22,653 nucleotides of DNA from DATGJX01 sp035279385 (GCA_035279385.1 DATEHZ010000114.1:1-22653), one strand, 5' to 3'. Positions 1-8,389 are shown, counted from the first letter of the stretch. Made by a program: numbers and translations. Notes: a model not told the origin generated them from the sequence alone.

Positions 1-64
1 CGCCGCGGCGCGCTGGAGCTTCTTCGCCCATCGTGCCGCCGTTCTGCATCATGTCTGAATCCAT
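1..64 (-). CDS. Start of a leftward gene, function unknown (partial)
   Basis: An ATG at 64-62 on the minus strand opens a frame that runs to the window edge without a stop. The 21 visible codons begin MDSDMMQNGG and are rich in Met, Gly and Glu. A good Shine-Dalgarno (GGAGG) lies five to six bases upstream, and a well-spaced promoter lies about 60 bases before it, which is why I believe a frame this short. The gene is divergent from topA. The visible residues match no family I recognise. Internal ATGs at codons 5 and 6 are alternative starts but sit further from the Shine-Dalgarno. Confidence 0.55.
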   Translation of the reverse strand, partial: MDSDMMQNGGTMGEEAPARRG

Positions 65-74
65 TCTTCCTCCC

Positions 75-92
75 TTCGTCCCCGGGGACGAA
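75..92. promoter_or_regulatory. Perfect 18-bp palindrome, candidate operator
   Basis: The sequence TTCGTCCCCGGGGACGAA is its own reverse complement over 18 bases. It lies in the leader of the leftward gene, between its promoter (132-160) and its Shine-Dalgarno, about 10 bases from the start codon. It could bind a dimeric repressor or fold as an mRNA hairpin next to the ribosome site. I cannot assign a regulator. Confidence 0.45.
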
Positions 93-131
93 CTTGAGAT
101 GGTGGATAGCGCAAAATAGCGCTTTGTGCGC

Positions 132-160
132 ATCATAAGTAATTTTTGCAAGAATTGCAA
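132..160 (-). promoter_or_regulatory. Sigma70-type promoter of the leftward gene
   Basis: Read on the minus strand, TTGCAA (160-155) is followed after exactly 17 bases by TATGAT (137-132). This is good spacing for a housekeeping promoter. Transcription would start near 125, giving a leader of about 60 bases that holds a short AGCGC/GCGCT inverted repeat (108-123), the palindrome at 75-92 and a Shine-Dalgarno. Confidence 0.55.
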
Positions 161-179
161 ATTTTGGTTGAATTTCCGC

Positions 180-209
180 TTGACGAAAATCTTCGAAATG
201 CGGTATCAC
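180..209 (+). promoter_or_regulatory. Possible upstream promoter for topA
   Basis: TTGACG (180-185) and TATCAC (204-209) are separated by 18 bases. The -10 match is poor. If used, it would give topA a leader of about 75 bases; the TATACT box at 278-283 is the competing proposal. Confidence 0.25.
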
Positions 210-277
210 GCGTACGCGCGCGCACGATTTGCGCGCCCGAGCAGGCCTCCGGTTTGCCCGGGACTTGACCCCAGCGG

Positions 278-283
278 TATACT
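278..283 (+). promoter_or_regulatory. -10 box TATACT for near-leaderless topA mRNA
   Basis: TATACT ends seven bases before the GTG start of topA, so a transcript starting the usual 6-8 bases downstream would begin at or beside the start codon. There is no well-spaced -35 (TTGACC lies only seven bases upstream), and the only Shine-Dalgarno-like bases are a weak AAGG three bases from the GTG. Confidence 0.4.
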
Positions 284-290
284 AAGGCCC

Positions 291-1544
291 GTGAAAAAGC
301 CCCTGATCATCGTGGAGTCGCCCACGAAGGCTCGCACGATAAAAAAGTTTCTGCCCGCGCGGTACGTCGTTAAAGCGTCGGTCGGCCACGTGCGCGATTT
401 GCCGAAGAGCACGCTGGGCGTAGACGTCGAGAACGGCTTTGTACCGAAGTATCTGACAATCAAGGGCAAGGGCGAGATCATCAAAGATCTCAAGAACGCG
501 GTAAAGTCGGCGGGCGAGGTCTACTTGGCCACCGACCCCGATCGCGAGGGCGAGGCAATCGCCTGGCATTTGGCGGAGCTGCTCAAACTCGACCAGCCCA
601 AGCGCATCGAACTGCACGAGATTACCAAAGACGCCGCGCTGGCCGCCCTCAAGGACGCGCACCCGATCGACATCGATCGCGTGAACGCGCAGCAGGCCCG
701 GCGCATTCTGGATCGTTTGGTAGGTTACAAGATCTCGCCGCTGCTGTGGGCCAAGGTCCGCGGCGGTCTTTCCGCGGGGCGCGTTCAGTCGGTAGCGGTG
801 CGGCTCATCGTCGACCGCGAACGCGAAATCCGCGCCTTCGTTGCGCGTGAATACTGGTCGATCACGGCGATGCTCTCGGCCCCGCACGACCAATCCCTGG
901 TCTTCGGAGCGGACCTGATTTCGAAGGGCGGCGAGAAGATCGCCGTCGAGAATCAAGCGCAGGCCGACAAGGTGCTCGCGGACGTGCAAGGCGCGCCGTT
1001 CACCGTCGCTTCGGTGAAGCAGCGCGAGGCTCGCCGCAACGCGCCCGCGCCGTTCACCACGTCGACGCTGCAGCAAGAAGCCTCGCGCAAGCTGCGCATC
1101 CGCGTGCGCCGGGCGATGCAGATAGCCCAAGCATTATATGAAGGCGTGGACCTGGGCGCCGAAGGCACCGTTGGTTTGATTACGTACATGCGCACCGACT
1201 CGACGCGCATCTCGGATGCGGCGCGCGACGCGGCCCGCGAGTACATCACGCAGACCTACGGCGAAGCGTATCACGGCGGCCGGGCGCACAAGGTTCGCGA
1301 AGGCGCGCAGGACGCGCACGAAGCAATCCGCCCGACCTCGGTTCACAATACCCCCGAAAAAATGGCGAGTGTGCTCAAGCGCGACGAGTTGCGTCTCTAC
1401 ACGCTCATCTGGAATCGCTTCGTCGCCTCGCAGATGGCGCCGGCGGTATTCGACCAGACGACGGTGGACATTCGCGCGAAGGAGTATACGTTCCGCGCGA
1501 CCGGCAGCGTCGTGAAGTTCCCCGGATTCACGAAGATCTACTAA
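291..1544 (+). CDS. topA: Topoisomerase I, N-terminal part (Toprim and active site)
   Basis: This 417-residue piece would be made if the TAA is real. It holds the Toprim metal site, with Glu9 in V-E-S-P-T-K-A and the acidic D82-P-D-R-E-G-E motif, and the nicking tyrosine, Tyr299, in L-I-T-Y-M-R-T-D-S. The cut falls inside the gate-forming core, so the product should lack part of the DNA-binding domain and all zinc ribbons and is unlikely to relax DNA. I start at GTG 291 because the family sequence begins at M-K-K-P-L-I-I-V-E-S. The 55 codons open upstream to 126 show no family similarity. Confidence 0.7.
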   Translation: MKKPLIIVESPTKARTIKKFLPARYVVKASVGHVRDLPKSTLGVDVENGFVPKYLTIKGKGEIIKDLKNAVKSAGEVYLATDPDREGEAIAWHLAELLKLDQPKRIELHEITKDAALAALKDAHPIDIDRVNAQQARRILDRLVGYKISPLLWAKVRGGLSAGRVQSVAVRLIVDREREIRAFVAREYWSITAMLSAPHDQSLVFGADLISKGGEKIAVENQAQADKVLADVQGAPFTVASVKQREARRNAPAPFTTSTLQQEASRKLRIRVRRAMQIAQALYEGVDLGAEGTVGLITYMRTDSTRISDAARDAAREYITQTYGEAYHGGRAHKVREGAQDAHEAIRPTSVHNTPEKMASVLKRDELRLYTLIWNRFVASQMAPAVFDQTTVDIRAKEYTFRATGSVVKFPGFTKIY

Positions 1545-2405
1545 GAGAGCCGCGATGAAGACGCGGCTTCGGAAGAAAAAAAGGGCCGGCTTCCCAAACT
1601 CGAGGAGCGCCAGCCGCTCGACCTGCACAAGATCGAGCCCAAGCAGCATTTCACCGAGCCGCCGCCGCGCTTCACCGAAGCGACGCTGGTGAAAGCACTC
1701 GAAGAGAACGGCATCGGGCGTCCGTCGACGTACAGCACGATCGTCGAGACGATTCAGGCGCGCGGCTACGTCATACAGCAAGATCGGCGTTTTTCACCCA
1801 CCGACATCGGTGAAGCGGTCAACGATTTGCTTGCCGAGCATTTCCCCGACATCGTCGATCTGCGCTTTACCGCGCAGATGGAGGGCGATCTCGACAAGGT
1901 TGCCGATGGACACGAGGACTGGGTCAAGCTGCTCGACCGCTTCTATGGTCCGTTCAAGAGCGAACTCGAGCAAGCGGAGAAGAAGCTGCCGCGCCTGGAG
2001 ATCAAGGACGAGCCCACGGACGAGATATGTCCGAACTGCGGGCGCCCGATGGTCATCAAGACTGGGCGATTCGGCCGCTTCATTTCGTGCACCGGGTATC
2101 CGGAATGCAAGACGACGCGTCCCATCCTTAAAGATACCGGCGTGAAGTGCCCCAAAGACGGCGGCATGGTCGTCGAGCGGAGATCCAAGAAGGGCCGCAC
2201 GTTCTACGGCTGCGCGAATTATCCCAAGTGCGATTTCGTGTCGTGGGATCGCGTCGTGCCCGAGCCATGCCCCGTCTGCGGTTCGCACGTCGTGGCGAAG
2301 ACGCGCCGCGGCGGAGCGGTCGCGCTGGAATGTGCCGCGAATCGCGAGCACGACGTGAGCAGCATCGCGCAAAAGGGCGAGGAGCGCGAACCGGTCGAGG
2401 TCTAG
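1545..2405 (+). pseudogene. topA: Topoisomerase I, C-terminal part with zinc ribbons
   Basis: The frame after the TAA encodes the rest of the core, including the conserved E-N-G-I-G-R-P-S-T-Y segment near 1707. It then encodes three zinc-ribbon-like repeats: C-P-N-C...C-T-G-Y-P-E-C from about 2027, C-P-K-D...C-A-N-Y-P-K-C from about 2147, and C-P-V-C...C-A-A-N-R-E-H from about 2267. The third lacks the final paired cysteine. No convincing start codon with a ribosome site lies after the stop; a GTG at 1689 falls inside a conserved helix and is unlikely to be used. Codon use is the same as in the N-terminal part. Confidence 0.75.
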
Positions 2406-2413
2406 CGGTCGTC

Positions 2414-3751
2414 ATGGTGAGCTTCTCGAACCACGTAACGGTTATCGGAGGCGGCCTCGCGGGAAGCGAGGCGGCGTGGCAGGCGGCGCGCCGCGGCGTC
2501 GACGTCGATCTCTACGAGATGCGCCCGCACAAAAGCGGCCCCGCGCATAAGACCGGCAATCTCGCGGAACTGGTCTGCAGTAATTCGCTGCGCGGCGCCG
2601 CGCTCGAGAACGCCGTCGGGCTGCTCAAAGAAGAGCTCGCGCTGCTCGATTCGGTCATCATTCAATCCGCGCGCGAAGCCGCCGTTCCCGCAGGCGGTGC
2701 GCTCGCCGTCGATCGCGAGCGCTTCGCGCACGCGGTGCAGCGCCGCATCGATTCGCAGCCGCGCATCACCGTGCATCGCGAAGAGGTGCGCGAAATTCCG
2801 CAGGATCGTGCGGTCGTCGTCGCCTGCGGCCCCCTGCCCTCGGAGCATTTGCTCGCGGCGATCGACCGCGTCATCGGCAAGCGGCTTCATTACTACGATG
2901 CCGCATCGCCAATCGTGTCCGCGGATTCCATCGACGAGCGGGCGATGTACCGCAAATCGCGTTACGAAAAAGGCGACGGCGACGATTACCTCAACATCCC
3001 GCTCGATCGCGAGCAGTATCTGCAGCTGCTGCACGATCTGCGCACGCTGCCCCGCCATCCGACGAAAGAATTCGAAGAAGCAAAGTATTTCGAAGGCTGC
3101 CTGCCGATCGAAGAGATGGCGGATCGCGGCGACGACGTGCTGCGCTTCGGCCCGCTCAAGCCGGTCGGTTTACGCGATCCGCGCACCGGAAGAACGCCGT
3201 ATGCGGTCGTGCAACTGCGCAAGGAGAACGTCGAAGGCACCGCGTGGAATCTCGTCGGCTTTCAAACGCGCCTCACCTGGCCCTCGCAAAAAGAGGCGTT
3301 TGCGAAGTTGCCCGGCATGGCGAATGCCGAATGGCTGCGCCTGGGCGTCATGCATCGCAACACGTTCATCGACTCGCCGCGTCTGCTCGACTCGCACCTG
3401 CGCCTGCAGGGAACGCAAGCGCTGTATTTTGCCGGGCAAATCACCGGTGCGGAAGGCTATGTCGAAGCCGCCGCCTGCGGAGCGATGGCCGGCATCCACG
3501 CGGCGCGGCAAGTGCTGGGCCTGCCGGACGTCGAGTTTCCGCGTGAATCGGCCTTCGGCGCCGTGGTCGCGCATCTGCAGAACGCGCAGACGCCGGACTT
3601 TCAACCCGCAAACGTGACGTGGGCGCCGTTTCCGCCCCTGGCGAGCGAGATACGCGATAAGAAAGAACGCCGCCGAACGATGGCGCAGCGCGCTCTTTCA
3701 TCAATACACGTATTTTTGCAGCTTTTGGACGCACAGACCGCCCAAATCTAG
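2414..3751 (+). CDS. trmFO: tRNA (uracil-5-)-methyltransferase TrmFO, folate/FAD-dependent
   Basis: TrmFO makes 5-methyluridine at position 54 of the tRNA T-loop, using methylenetetrahydrofolate as carbon donor and reduced FAD. The 445-residue product has the usual length. An N-terminal Rossmann FAD site reads V-I-G-G-G-L-A-G-S-E-A (about 10-20). The conserved C-S-N-S-L motif puts one functional cysteine at Cys55, and K-Y-F-E-G-C-L-P supplies the second at Cys229, matching the two cysteines known in Bacillus TrmFO. The G-Q-I-T-G-A-E-G-Y-V-E segment near the C-terminus is also typical. It starts 8 bases after topA and is probably co-transcribed. ATG 2414 is chosen because the FAD motif begins a few residues later. 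Confidence 0.95.
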   Translation: MVSFSNHVTVIGGGLAGSEAAWQAARRGVDVDLYEMRPHKSGPAHKTGNLAELVCSNSLRGAALENAVGLLKEELALLDSVIIQSAREAAVPAGGALAVDRERFAHAVQRRIDSQPRITVHREEVREIPQDRAVVVACGPLPSEHLLAAIDRVIGKRLHYYDAASPIVSADSIDERAMYRKSRYEKGDGDDYLNIPLDREQYLQLLHDLRTLPRHPTKEFEEAKYFEGCLPIEEMADRGDDVLRFGPLKPVGLRDPRTGRTPYAVVQLRKENVEGTAWNLVGFQTRLTWPSQKEAFAKLPGMANAEWLRLGVMHRNTFIDSPRLLDSHLRLQGTQALYFAGQITGAEGYVEAAACGAMAGIHAARQVLGLPDVEFPRESAFGAVVAHLQNAQTPDFQPANVTWAPFPPLASEIRDKKERRRTMAQRALSSIHVFLQLLDAQTAQI

Positions 3752-3785
3752 GCCCCGGGATACTGGCGAAACGGGCCTTGCAGGG

Positions 3786-3793
3786 TATAGAAT
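3786..3793 (+). promoter_or_regulatory. -10-like TATAGAAT upstream of the TonB-receptor gene
   Basis: TATAGAAT lies 35 bases after trmFO ends and 80 bases before the next start codon. No good -35 is visible at the right distance. The leader that follows holds a GAGGC/GCCTC pair that could form a weak hairpin, and a GGAGG Shine-Dalgarno at 3865-3869. Confidence 0.35.
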
Positions 3794-3873
3794 CCCGGTA
3801 GAGGCAGCGCTTGGAGCAATACCGATGCCAATCGCAAAGCCTCATCACTGCCGTAATTGTGTGTGGAGGCTCA

Positions 3874-6800
3874 ATGAGGCACGTATTCGTAAGGCGTCTT
3901 GCCGTTGCGTTTGCATTGGCGGCGCTCTTTTTTTCTCAACTACCGGCGACCGCTTTGGCAAGTACCGTCGGCGTTCTGAGCGGACGCGTAACGGATGCCG
4001 GAACCAACCAGCCGATTGCCAACGTTCGCGTCACCGCGGCGTCGCCGTCCGGCGCGTACCACGCCACGACCGACGCTCGCGGCTTCTACTCGCTCACCGG
4101 CGTTCCGGCCGACACCTACACCCTCTCGTTCGAGGTGAGCACGTATCAATCGGTCTCCGTACCCGGTGTGACGGTCTTCGCGGACCAGTCGCAAACGCTC
4201 AATGAAGCGATGTCGAAATCGCTCAAGACGATCGCCGTCGCGCACGCGCGCAGCAGCGGAAGCGCGTTCCAGCCGACGCAGACGGTAGACACCGTCAGCA
4301 TCGGAACGCAGCAGATCCAGCAGTTCCAAGGATCGACGTTCAATTTCGACGAGGTCAACCTGATCGCGTCATTGCCGGGCGCGGAACTCGACTCGTCGGG
4401 TTATCCCGTCATTCACGGCGGACGCGAGTATGAAGAGGGCTTCGAATTCGAAGGCATTCCGTATACCGACGCCTATTCCAACCAGTTCACCAACAGTCTG
4501 GCGGTTACGACGCAAGGCATCGGCTCCGTGCAGCTGACTCCGGGCGGCGGCGACATCACGCAGACCTCCGGTGGATTCGGTGCGCTCAACGTCGTTGCGA
4601 AGCGCGGTTCGTATCCGTCGTACGCGCAGTTCGGCGCGTCGCTCGGCGGCCCGGGGTTCGATCATCGCCTCACGTTCGACTACAGTTTCGCAACGCCGAA
4701 CGGGCGGTTTTCGAACTACGCGTCGTTCGCCGGCGACAACCGTACGTATGAGGTCGGCAACAATCAGCATCCGTACGCGCAGATCGGTCAATTCTACGGC
4801 CGGCGCATGGATGCGGATCGCGAATTCTTGGACAACTTCGTGTATCGCTTCGGCAACAATAATCACGAGTCGCTGCAGTTCTTCACCGACATTGCGATGC
4901 ACGATTTCTACAACGGCGCAGGCGGCCTGCAAGGCCTCTGCTATGCGAGCTGCGATCCCAACTACGCCGGTACGTGGGGTCCGGGCGTCTTCGGACTTAC
5001 GCCCGACGAGATCACGAACATGTCGGCGCTCTATCCCGGCCAGCACAACGTCAACGAGTGGCTGTCGTGCCCCGCGCCGCCCGGCGCCGCGTTCACGACG
5101 TGCGATCCGTCGGACCGCGCTCCGGGGACGTACTGGCAGCCCAATCAGGCGTTCAAACTCGAATACACCAACAACCTCAACGAGTCGACGTTTCTTTCGG
5201 CAACGGCCTATCGCGTCAACTCGGTCACCACGTTCGACTTTCCGTCACCCGCCGGCAGCTTCATCGGCGACGTGTACTTGCCCTCGCAGGGCGGCATGAC
5301 CAACGGCCTGACGCTTGCGCTGCAAAAGCAACTGAGCGAGAAGAATCTGCTGCAAGCGGGCGCGGACTTTAGCCACCTGCATCCGGTGGACTCGTTTACC
5401 TCGGACTCATTCGCGTTCTTCGGAGCGCTTTTGGGGCTCTTCAACGGGTTTACCGAGCAGTATTTTCTGCCGGCTCAATTCGTGCCGCCCAGCGATCCGA
5501 ATTGCCCTGCACTCATCGGACTGCCGTGCGGCTGGGCGTATCAGGGACCGTATGCAAACGCCGCGCAGCTCTCGTTCCCGCAGTTCGATCAAGTCGGTAC
5601 CGTCAACCGGAACGACTATTCGCTGTATCTGAGCGATAAATGGACGCCGAACGATCGCATGAACGTGCAACTCGGCGTGCGTTTGGACATGGCGAATTAC
5701 GATCTGCCGACGCCGGGCGTCGATCCGACGTACTGCACGACGACGTACCTGCCGATCACGTGGACGCCTCCGACGACCTTTAACGCCGCAAACGGATGGA
5801 AGTGCGACGCGAAAGCCACGTTTTCGTTCGAGGACAACGCCGTGCATCCCAAAGTGCCGCAGCCGCTGTTCGGCCTGAACTACCGGCTGGGAAGCAACGA
5901 TGCCGTGCGCATCACCTACCGCCGCGCCGTGCAATTCGTGCCCATCAGCGACGTCGCGTTCGGCGAGGTCGACCCGCTCGCGTACATCACGCCGTTCGGG
6001 ATGATTCCGGCGTACGAACCGTTCGGCGCCGGCACCAGTTCCTGCGGACTCGCCGGCACCGCGCAGGCGGCGGGCGCAGGGCAGACGTCTCCGGCGGCGC
6101 TTGCCGTACCGTGCCGCAACTTCGGCGAACAGCTCTACTGGATCAATCAGAACTTCGACGGCATCGCGTATCAAACGGCGCGGCCGACGACCTCGGACAA
6201 CTACGAGTTCACCTATCAACATCAATTCTCGGGTAACGGCCTGCTCGGCGGCATGGCCCTGAGCATCTCGCCCTGGTATCGCAATCAGCACGATACGATC
6301 GCGTCCGAAGCTTCGCCGCTCATCGGAGCGAACGGGCAGCCGGAAATCGTGAACGGCACGATTCTTTTCGGGCCCCCAGTGCTCACGAACAACGGCAAGG
6401 AGCACGCGACCGGTATCGACTTCAACTTGACCAAACAGGTCCCGTACGGCCTGAGCGGACAGCTCACGATGTCGTACATCAACGAATTCTCGAGCGTCAT
6501 TCCGCTGAGCGCGTCGGAGGATTTCTATCCGTCGATCCAGCCTGCGTCGATTGCGCTCGGAAACGTCTATCGCGTCGGATTCCTCTCGCCGTTCCAAGGC
6601 ACGCTCGCGCTCTCGTATCAGACGCGCAATGGCTGGAGAATCAATCCGCGCTATACGTACAACATCGGCTATCCGACCGGCCAAGGCTTGTTGACCGCGG
6701 CGTACGTCAACGGCGTACCGTTCAACATTCCGAACACCAACGCGGTCGCGTCGACCGCACCGGCGGGACCCGCGTGTTTCGTCGATCCGATGAATCCCGG

Positions 6801-7182
6801 CAGCGTGTTCGCGCCGGTAGAAGTCGGCTGCCGCGGAAATGCGGAGGCCGCCTCGCCCGGCGGAAAACTTTCGCCGCCGAACGCGTTCCTGAACCTCACC
6901 ATCGAGTATGGACCGCAGAACAGCCGCCTCGTCTACGGATTTGACGTCGAGAATCTCTTCGATCAAGTCTACGGCGGCGCGGTGTTCAACAGCCGCTATC
7001 AGCCGATTGCAAACGGCATCAGCGGACCGCTCAACGGTTTCTCGACCAACCCGTTCAACTACATCACCTATCCGTCGGCATGGCCGCAGTACGGATCGTT
7101 CATCAAGAGCAACGGCACGTACGTCACCATCCCGAACAACATCGGAAGGTCATTTTTCTTCTACATCAAGGCGAGGCTGTAA
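3874..7182 (+). CDS. TonB-dependent-receptor-like outer-membrane protein
   Basis: The product is 1102 residues. A signal peptide ends at A-L-A (residue 29). A carboxypeptidase-regulatory-like beta-sandwich follows at about 32-105 (G-R-V-T-D...G-F-Y-S-L-T-G-V-P), then a plug-like region at about 125-245 with G-G-R-E-Y-E-E-G-F-E-F-E-G-I-P-Y, then a long aromatic-rich beta-barrel ending S-F-F-F-Y-I-K-A-R-L. Such proteins normally import bulky ligands through the outer membrane with TonB-ExbBD energy. I see no clear TonB box and cannot name the substrate. All twelve mature cysteines form six close pairs, suggesting disulfide-closed loops. ATG 3874 follows GGAGG at 3865-3869 and begins the signal peptide; 21 upstream codons in frame add nothing. 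The next gene starts one base after the stop. Confidence 0.85.
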   Translation: MRHVFVRRLAVAFALAALFFSQLPATALASTVGVLSGRVTDAGTNQPIANVRVTAASPSGAYHATTDARGFYSLTGVPADTYTLSFEVSTYQSVSVPGVTVFADQSQTLNEAMSKSLKTIAVAHARSSGSAFQPTQTVDTVSIGTQQIQQFQGSTFNFDEVNLIASLPGAELDSSGYPVIHGGREYEEGFEFEGIPYTDAYSNQFTNSLAVTTQGIGSVQLTPGGGDITQTSGGFGALNVVAKRGSYPSYAQFGASLGGPGFDHRLTFDYSFATPNGRFSNYASFAGDNRTYEVGNNQHPYAQIGQFYGRRMDADREFLDNFVYRFGNNNHESLQFFTDIAMHDFYNGAGGLQGLCYASCDPNYAGTWGPGVFGLTPDEITNMSALYPGQHNVNEWLSCPAPPGAAFTTCDPSDRAPGTYWQPNQAFKLEYTNNLNESTFLSATAYRVNSVTTFDFPSPAGSFIGDVYLPSQGGMTNGLTLALQKQLSEKNLLQAGADFSHLHPVDSFTSDSFAFFGALLGLFNGFTEQYFLPAQFVPPSDPNCPALIGLPCGWAYQGPYANAAQLSFPQFDQVGTVNRNDYSLYLSDKWTPNDRMNVQLGVRLDMANYDLPTPGVDPTYCTTTYLPITWTPPTTFNAANGWKCDAKATFSFEDNAVHPKVPQPLFGLNYRLGSNDAVRITYRRAVQFVPISDVAFGEVDPLAYITPFGMIPAYEPFGAGTSSCGLAGTAQAAGAGQTSPAALAVPCRNFGEQLYWINQNFDGIAYQTARPTTSDNYEFTYQHQFSGNGLLGGMALSISPWYRNQHDTIASEASPLIGANGQPEIVNGTILFGPPVLTNNGKEHATGIDFNLTKQVPYGLSGQLTMSYINEFSSVIPLSASEDFYPSIQPASIALGNVYRVGFLSPFQGTLALSYQTRNGWRINPRYTYNIGYPTGQGLLTAAYVNGVPFNIPNTNAVASTAPAGPACFVDPMNPGSVFAPVEVGCRGNAEAASPGGKLSPPNAFLNLTIEYGPQNSRLVYGFDVENLFDQVYGGAVFNSRYQPIANGISGPLNGFSTNPFNYITYPSAWPQYGSFIKSNGTYVTIPNNIGRSFFFYIKARL

Positions 7183-7183
7183 C

Positions 7184-8389
7184 GTGAAAGCAAACATTCG
7201 TGCATTCCGGGCCTGCGGTCCGGTACTTATCGCTGCGCTGCTCGCAGCATGCTCGACGAACGGCGGCGCGCAATTACCGTCGGTCTCGCAAGCACCGCTG
7301 CAGAGCAACACGCTGCAACTTGCGGTCGGCACCGCCAACATCGGTCAGGACGGCACCGTCGGCCTGAACGTCGTCGCGACGCTTCGTCAGCCCAGCGGCG
7401 CATCGGCGGTTCTCGCGAATCAGCCCACGCTCACGCTGCCGGCGGGCATGCTGGTTCCGGCCGGCGCGCCGGGCGCGTACGGCGGCATCGTCGCCGGCAT
7501 CGGCGCGAACGTCGACGCCGGAACGAATCACATCAGCGCCTCGCCGCAAGTGCCCTTGAACAACGCCGGTTTGATCAACTCCACGTTCGGGACGTTCACC
7601 GGCGTCTTTTCGTACGGGTTCGGCCCGTTCAACTCGGATCAGAACACGGCGAGCGTCGGCGCGTACTACATCGGCGTTCCGAATGCTTCGGGCGGCAACG
7701 GGTTCGAATCGTCCACGTATGCAAATTCGAATTCGCTCGTCGTCGCGCAAAAACGCGGCGATCCGACGCAGCCGCTGCCGTTCTTCTCGAGCGATCCGAT
7801 GGACTACGTCGTCGGGCCGCCGGCCGTGCCGTTTTTCAACAACGGACAGTTTCCGGTCGGCTTCGCCGGATATTCTCCCGGGTTCACGGTCTTCGAGATG
7901 CCGCCGGTCGCCGGAAAATATACGCTGAGCGTCAACGTTCCCGCGACGAACACCTCACCGGTAACGTATTCGAAGGATGCGATGCTCGCCTCGACCGCAG
8001 CGCTCGGACCGATTACCGTTACGTTCACGCCGAATGCCAGTGCGGACGGCGGTGCTACCGGTACGGTGAACGTGCCGGCGGGCGTTACCGAGACCGAGGT
8101 GTTCATCGTCGACGTTACGAGTAATCTCTACTTCACCGTAGGTCCGCTCACCGGCACGGGCGTCGTGAATTACACGTTCCCGAACAATTTGGGTGCGTGT
8201 ACGACGAACTGTCCGCAGCCGAGCATGGCAGCCGGAGACTCGGTGCTCGTCGCTGCGGTCGGCTACGACTACCCCGCCTTCGAAGCGGGTCCGCCCGCAA
8301 ACAAATCGGCTTCTCCGGCGATTACCAACTCGACGAACGGACAGGCGGACATCACGATGTCGCCGGTCAGTGCGCCGATCACGTATTAG
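7184..8389 (+). CDS. Lipoprotein partner of the TonB-receptor-like protein, unknown function
   Basis: This 401-residue product has a basic N-terminus, a hydrophobic core and a lipobox L-A-A-C with the lipidated cysteine at residue 23. The rest is rich in Gly, Ala, Asn, Pro and Val with predicted beta character. It contains a beta-sandwich-like stretch (about 245-330) and a short C-T-T-N-C cysteine pair near residue 345. It is not a SusD-type helical lipoprotein, and I recognise no family. The GTG at 7184 follows the previous stop by one base, with GAGG seven bases upstream, so the two are very likely translated together. A surface or periplasmic accessory to the barrel is the natural guess, made only from position and lipid anchor. 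Confidence 0.8.
   Translation: MKANIRAFRACGPVLIAALLAACSTNGGAQLPSVSQAPLQSNTLQLAVGTANIGQDGTVGLNVVATLRQPSGASAVLANQPTLTLPAGMLVPAGAPGAYGGIVAGIGANVDAGTNHISASPQVPLNNAGLINSTFGTFTGVFSYGFGPFNSDQNTASVGAYYIGVPNASGGNGFESSTYANSNSLVVAQKRGDPTQPLPFFSSDPMDYVVGPPAVPFFNNGQFPVGFAGYSPGFTVFEMPPVAGKYTLSVNVPATNTSPVTYSKDAMLASTAALGPITVTFTPNASADGGATGTVNVPAGVTETEVFIVDVTSNLYFTVGPLTGTGVVNYTFPNNLGACTTNCPQPSMAAGDSVLVAAVGYDYPAFEAGPPANKSASPAITNSTNGQADITMSPVSAPITY

Larger units (their letters stand above)
291..2405 (+). pseudogene. topA: topA, DNA topoisomerase I, interrupted by an in-frame stop
   Basis: The whole topA reading frame is present in a single frame of 705 codons, a normal length for bacterial topoisomerase IA, but codon 418 (1542-1544) is TAA. 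The frame continues without a shift on both sides, and the flanking text (F-P-G-F-T-K-I-Y, then E-S-R-D-E) reads as an unbroken family sequence in which Glu would be expected at the stop. GAA to TAA is a single base change. Nothing else in the gene is decayed. Since topA is usually essential, the cause may be a sequencing or assembly error, a very recent mutation, or readthrough. It sits 8 bases before trmFO, the gene order seen in Bacillus. Confidence 0.8.

Noticed and set aside
126..290. Longer topA start at GTG 126
   Set aside because: The 55 extra residues have no topoisomerase similarity and cross a likely promoter region; the family sequence begins at GTG 291.
1689..2405. Independent gene starting at GTG 1689
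   Set aside because: The start lies inside a conserved TopA segment with no ribosome site; it is the tail of the interrupted topA.
3750..3778. Terminator after trmFO
   Set aside because: AGGCCC/GGGCCT can pair across a 17-base loop, but the stem is short, overlaps the stop codon and has no T tract.
3794..3873. Cobalamin riboswitch ahead of the TonB-receptor gene
   Set aside because: The leader is only about 74 bases and lacks the B12-box pattern; too short for that riboswitch class.
5407..6966. 519-codon open frame on the minus strand
   Set aside because: Arg-rich shadow of the receptor gene, without family motifs or a ribosome site. The same applies to long minus frames at 8981-10306, 12662-14176 and 16101-17141.
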